This document shows, piece by piece, positions 61,706 to 64,000 of a stretch of DNA of 64,000 nucleotides. The stretch lies in NCBI RefSeq assembly GCF_023278565.1, contig NC_064678.1:6076001-6140000 (forward strand), written 5' to 3'. A program made the translations under genes and the position numbers. Position 1 is the first letter of the stretch. Each line of letters opens with the position of its first letter. The notes beneath the pieces were generated by a model. That model was not told where the DNA came from, searched no databases, and was given only the letters and a program-made list of their open reading frames with translations. This DNA is from Colletotrichum lupini. Its lineage: Eukaryota > Ascomycota > Sordariomycetes > Glomerellales > Glomerellaceae.

Positions 61706-62881
61706 TCAGAACGTAGTCCAGCCCTGAGGTCTCTTCGCCCGTGCCTCTCCGTACCTCAACCAAAACGCCGCCGACTCCACTGAAGCCATCCAACACAGGG
61801 CCGTCATCATCTGTCTCCTCCGTCCTGTCCTCCAGCTCTCATTCTGGAAAAGCCAGCGCTCGATCAGGCACCCAACGCCTTGCACCATGAACACAGTCCA
61901 CAGGCCCACAGCCTGTACCCACGCATACTCGTCCAGTGTCAAGACGACCCCGCACCAGGCATGCCAAACTCCGCTGAGACTAAAAGCCGCGAGGACACCG
62001 GCGGCCTTGCCGGCATCTTTCCCAAACAGACGTGTGAAGAGGGCTCTGGCGGGAACGTACCCTAGGTGTTGGAGGAATGGCTGTGCCCCATGGTGCCAAT
62101 GAATGGCCCAGAAGCTAGAGAAGCTATCGGCTGCCCACGGCTGGAAAAAGAGCTTGTTGGGGCAGTGGGGATGGAAGATGAAGTGAATGCCCTCTAGTCC
62201 ATACTGAATAGCAAGCAGGCCACACATGACCTTTAGTTCCGTAACGGGGAATAGATATGTCAGAGGGACCACGAGCAGCGGACCGTAGGTCCAGGCCGCG
62301 CTTTTTGGGATGCTCTTTCGCTTCGATTCATCCACGGCGATATTGAAAGACGCATACCTAGTCTCCGACCCAAGCCGCCAGACATACGAAGCAACAGGCC
62401 TCCAGCTCGTCAGCCCGTAGACCACTTCCTCTTTCCCATCCCGTGGGACAGGCGGCTTCCTCGCTCGCGCGATTGTCAAGTCCCAGCACTTGCACGCGTA
62501 GAAAAACGTCGGTATGCGCAGGCAGACCTGGGCAATCACGTCGTCAGTCGGCATGAGCAGCGGGAGCGCCATGACGTAGGCGCCCGCTGCCAGGCCCGTC
62601 GCCCGCGTCACGAAGACTGCATGCTCTTTGGGGAAGAATCGAAAGGGCTCGAGGCCACGTCCCTTCTTCCGTGCGAGGCGCGCTTGGAGTCTCCAGTCTT
62701 CGATGGCGGTGAGAGCAAGGCCGATGAGGGAGGTGAAGTAGAGGACGATGCTCGTGGTGAGGTGAACGAGGAACGATGTGCTCGGGTTGGTGATGAATTC
62801 GGAGTTGTATAAGGAGCCAGTTGTCAGAATAGCCGATCCTAGGAAAATGACAATGTACCAAGCCAGCATGTCCCCCATCAT
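61706..62881 (-). CDS. Wax-synthase/MBOAT-like membrane O-acyltransferase
   Basis: A single exon of 391 residues with about eight hydrophobic segments spread over the whole length. The C-terminal half carries the wax-synthase-type pattern: PWAADSFSSFWAIHWHH followed by an arginine-containing amphipathic stretch, then SGVWHAW with the conserved His of MBOAT-like acyltransferases. The family (MBOAT_2) transfers acyl groups to alcohols, sterols or secondary metabolites in the ER membrane, and fungal members often sit in terpenoid or polyketide clusters. No cluster partner lies within the window, so the substrate is open. The first ATG is followed after two residues by another Met; either is possible. 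Confidence 0.85.
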   Translation of the reverse strand: MMGDMLAWYIVIFLGSAILTTGSLYNSEFITNPSTSFLVHLTTSIVLYFTSLIGLALTAIEDWRLQARLARKKGRGLEPFRFFPKEHAVFVTRATGLAAGAYVMALPLLMPTDDVIAQVCLRIPTFFYACKCWDLTIARARKPPVPRDGKEEVVYGLTSWRPVASYVWRLGSETRYASFNIAVDESKRKSIPKSAAWTYGPLLVVPLTYLFPVTELKVMCGLLAIQYGLEGIHFIFHPHCPNKLFFQPWAADSFSSFWAIHWHHGAQPFLQHLGYVPARALFTRLFGKDAGKAAGVLAAFSLSGVWHAWCGVVLTLDEYAWVQAVGLWTVFMVQGVGCLIERWLFQNESWRTGRRRQMMTALCWMASVESAAFWLRYGEARAKRPQGWTTF

Positions 62882-63297
62882 GAAATTCCGGAGAAAAGAA
62901 ATGAGCGAAAGTGCATGAAGTTGAAGATCCCGTTCTGGTCACATCAATGACGCGGGTCTCGTCAAGTAAATAACAGGTGGCTAAGTGCGTTACTTTAGGC
63001 GGCCAAGTGTAAGCGCTAGCGACTATTATGATAGTAGTACACGCGTTAGAAGGGTATACTCTCTACTACGATATCTGACAAGGATGAAGGCGGTAATTTG
63101 AACAGGCCAGAGGTTCCACAACATTGTACCTGACGGAGAATTGGATGTTAGGATGATGAGGTAGCGAGGAAGTTAAATATCGTGAACACAGGTAAACTGA
63201 CCTGTGGCCCCCCCGGTTACCTGACCTGACCAAGGAAAAAGGACGTGACCTGAGCGCTCTTCTGATTGGCCCGTGGAAAATAAGTGGGTCCAGCTGA
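62882..63297. other. Transition to right-hand repeat
   Basis: Upstream DNA of the acyltransferase gene. From about 63190 it contains TGTGGCCCCCCCGGTTACC-type sequence and CTGACC motifs that could be a less mutated outer edge of the repeat that follows. Confidence 0.4.
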
Positions 63298-64000
63298 CCT
63301 AATTCTAAAGTAATCTTAAAGTAATTTAAAACTTATTCAGAATTAATTTAGAACTAATTCTAAATTATAACTGAAATATAATAAAATATACTTATTTTAA
63401 TATAAAAAATATTCTTATAAATATATTATACTAATTCCCCTCGACGGAGCAATCCGCCGGGGCCGTACTATATATTACGTATTAGGGAAAACTAGGTATA
63501 TTGCGCTCTATACCTAACTATTAACTAAAACCGTAGTAGTAATTAACTAACTCGACTATTATCTCCTTTTATATTAATAGCTCCCGACCTTTTACCGTAG
63601 TCCTCTAAGTTCTAACTATCTAGAGGGTAAGCTATACTTACTTTAATAGATATAAGACCTCTTAATACTAGCCCGCATAAGTAGCTAGATCTTATATTAT
63701 ATACTCCTTTTTATTAAAAGTTAAGGTACCCCTTATATATTCCCTTATATTTATAATATAACTTATATTAAAGGGATTTCTAATTTTATAAAATATAATT
63801 TTTAAATTAATATTAATATACCGGATCTTAATATTTATATTAGCCCGGCTATTTATAATATTCGTATTATTACTTAGCTAAATTCCGTATTATTAAAAAG
63901 TGTTATACTACTTTTTAAGCATACTTATATTAACTATAATAGCTAGGGTATCGAGGAGGCCTAATTTATTAAGCCCTAAAGGGGGGGACCTATCGAGGGG
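63298..64000. mobile_element. RIP-degraded repeat, cut by the window edge
   Basis: TA-rich sequence with stops in all frames begins abruptly near 63298 and runs to the end of the window. A GC-rich island with imperfect dyad symmetry is at about 63438-63464 (CCCCTCGACGGA facing TCCGCCGGGG). No protein remnant could be read, so the class is unknown. Confidence 0.6.

Overview
The window looks like nuclear DNA of a filamentous ascomycete, most like a Sordariomycete. The genes have short introns (53-124 nt) with GT..AG ends and CTRAY-type branch sites. One gene is a cell-wall-integrity MAP kinase almost identical to fungal Mps1/Slt2. The repeats have been turned into stop-filled, TA-rich DNA, the signature of repeat-induced point mutation (RIP). 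Small secreted cysteine proteins, a CFEM protein and a GH54 arabinofuranosidase suggest a plant-associated lifestyle; that is inference.

Layout. 0-1.3 kb: a 4-Cys secreted peptide beside a RIP block. 1.3-8.9 kb: RIP-destroyed DNA with a Copia-type polyprotein still readable in part (+ strand). 10.5-12.7 kb: an FAD monooxygenase and, on the opposite strand, a spliced 6-Cys secreted peptide. 13.1-15.4 kb: a multi-pass membrane protein gene whose 3' end is replaced by an 843-bp inverted-repeat transposon with an 8-bp target duplication. 16.6-17.9 kb: a secreted M43 metalloprotease and an intron-containing tRNA-Asp(GUC). 17.9-24.5 kb: no convincing gene. 24.5-36.6 kb: a housekeeping-like stretch with a secreted DUF3455 protein, the MAPK, a low-molecular-weight tyrosine phosphatase, a CFEM/GPI protein and a THEM6-like hot-dog protein. 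37.8-49.1 kb: an NLR-type gene (alpha/beta-hydrolase, NACHT, ankyrin) cut in two by a 6.9-kb Copia element. 49.4-56.8 kb: a second Copia element just upstream of that gene's start. 58.1-62.9 kb: GH54 arabinofuranosidase and a wax-synthase/MBOAT-like acyltransferase. From about 63.3 kb another RIP-degraded repeat runs off the window.

The main discovery is the NLR locus. The Copia element at 40671-47579 has 225-bp LTRs, TGTTGG/CCAACA ends and a 5-bp target duplication. Removing the element and one duplication in silico restores one uninterrupted frame over eight exons (about 1,319 codons). A second element (205-bp LTRs, 5-bp duplication) lies 256 bp upstream of the inferred start. The coding exons show no obvious RIP damage although two heavily mutated repeats flank them, and in each LTR the mutation load falls toward the outer edge. 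No operon-like or biosynthetic cluster ties the other genes together.
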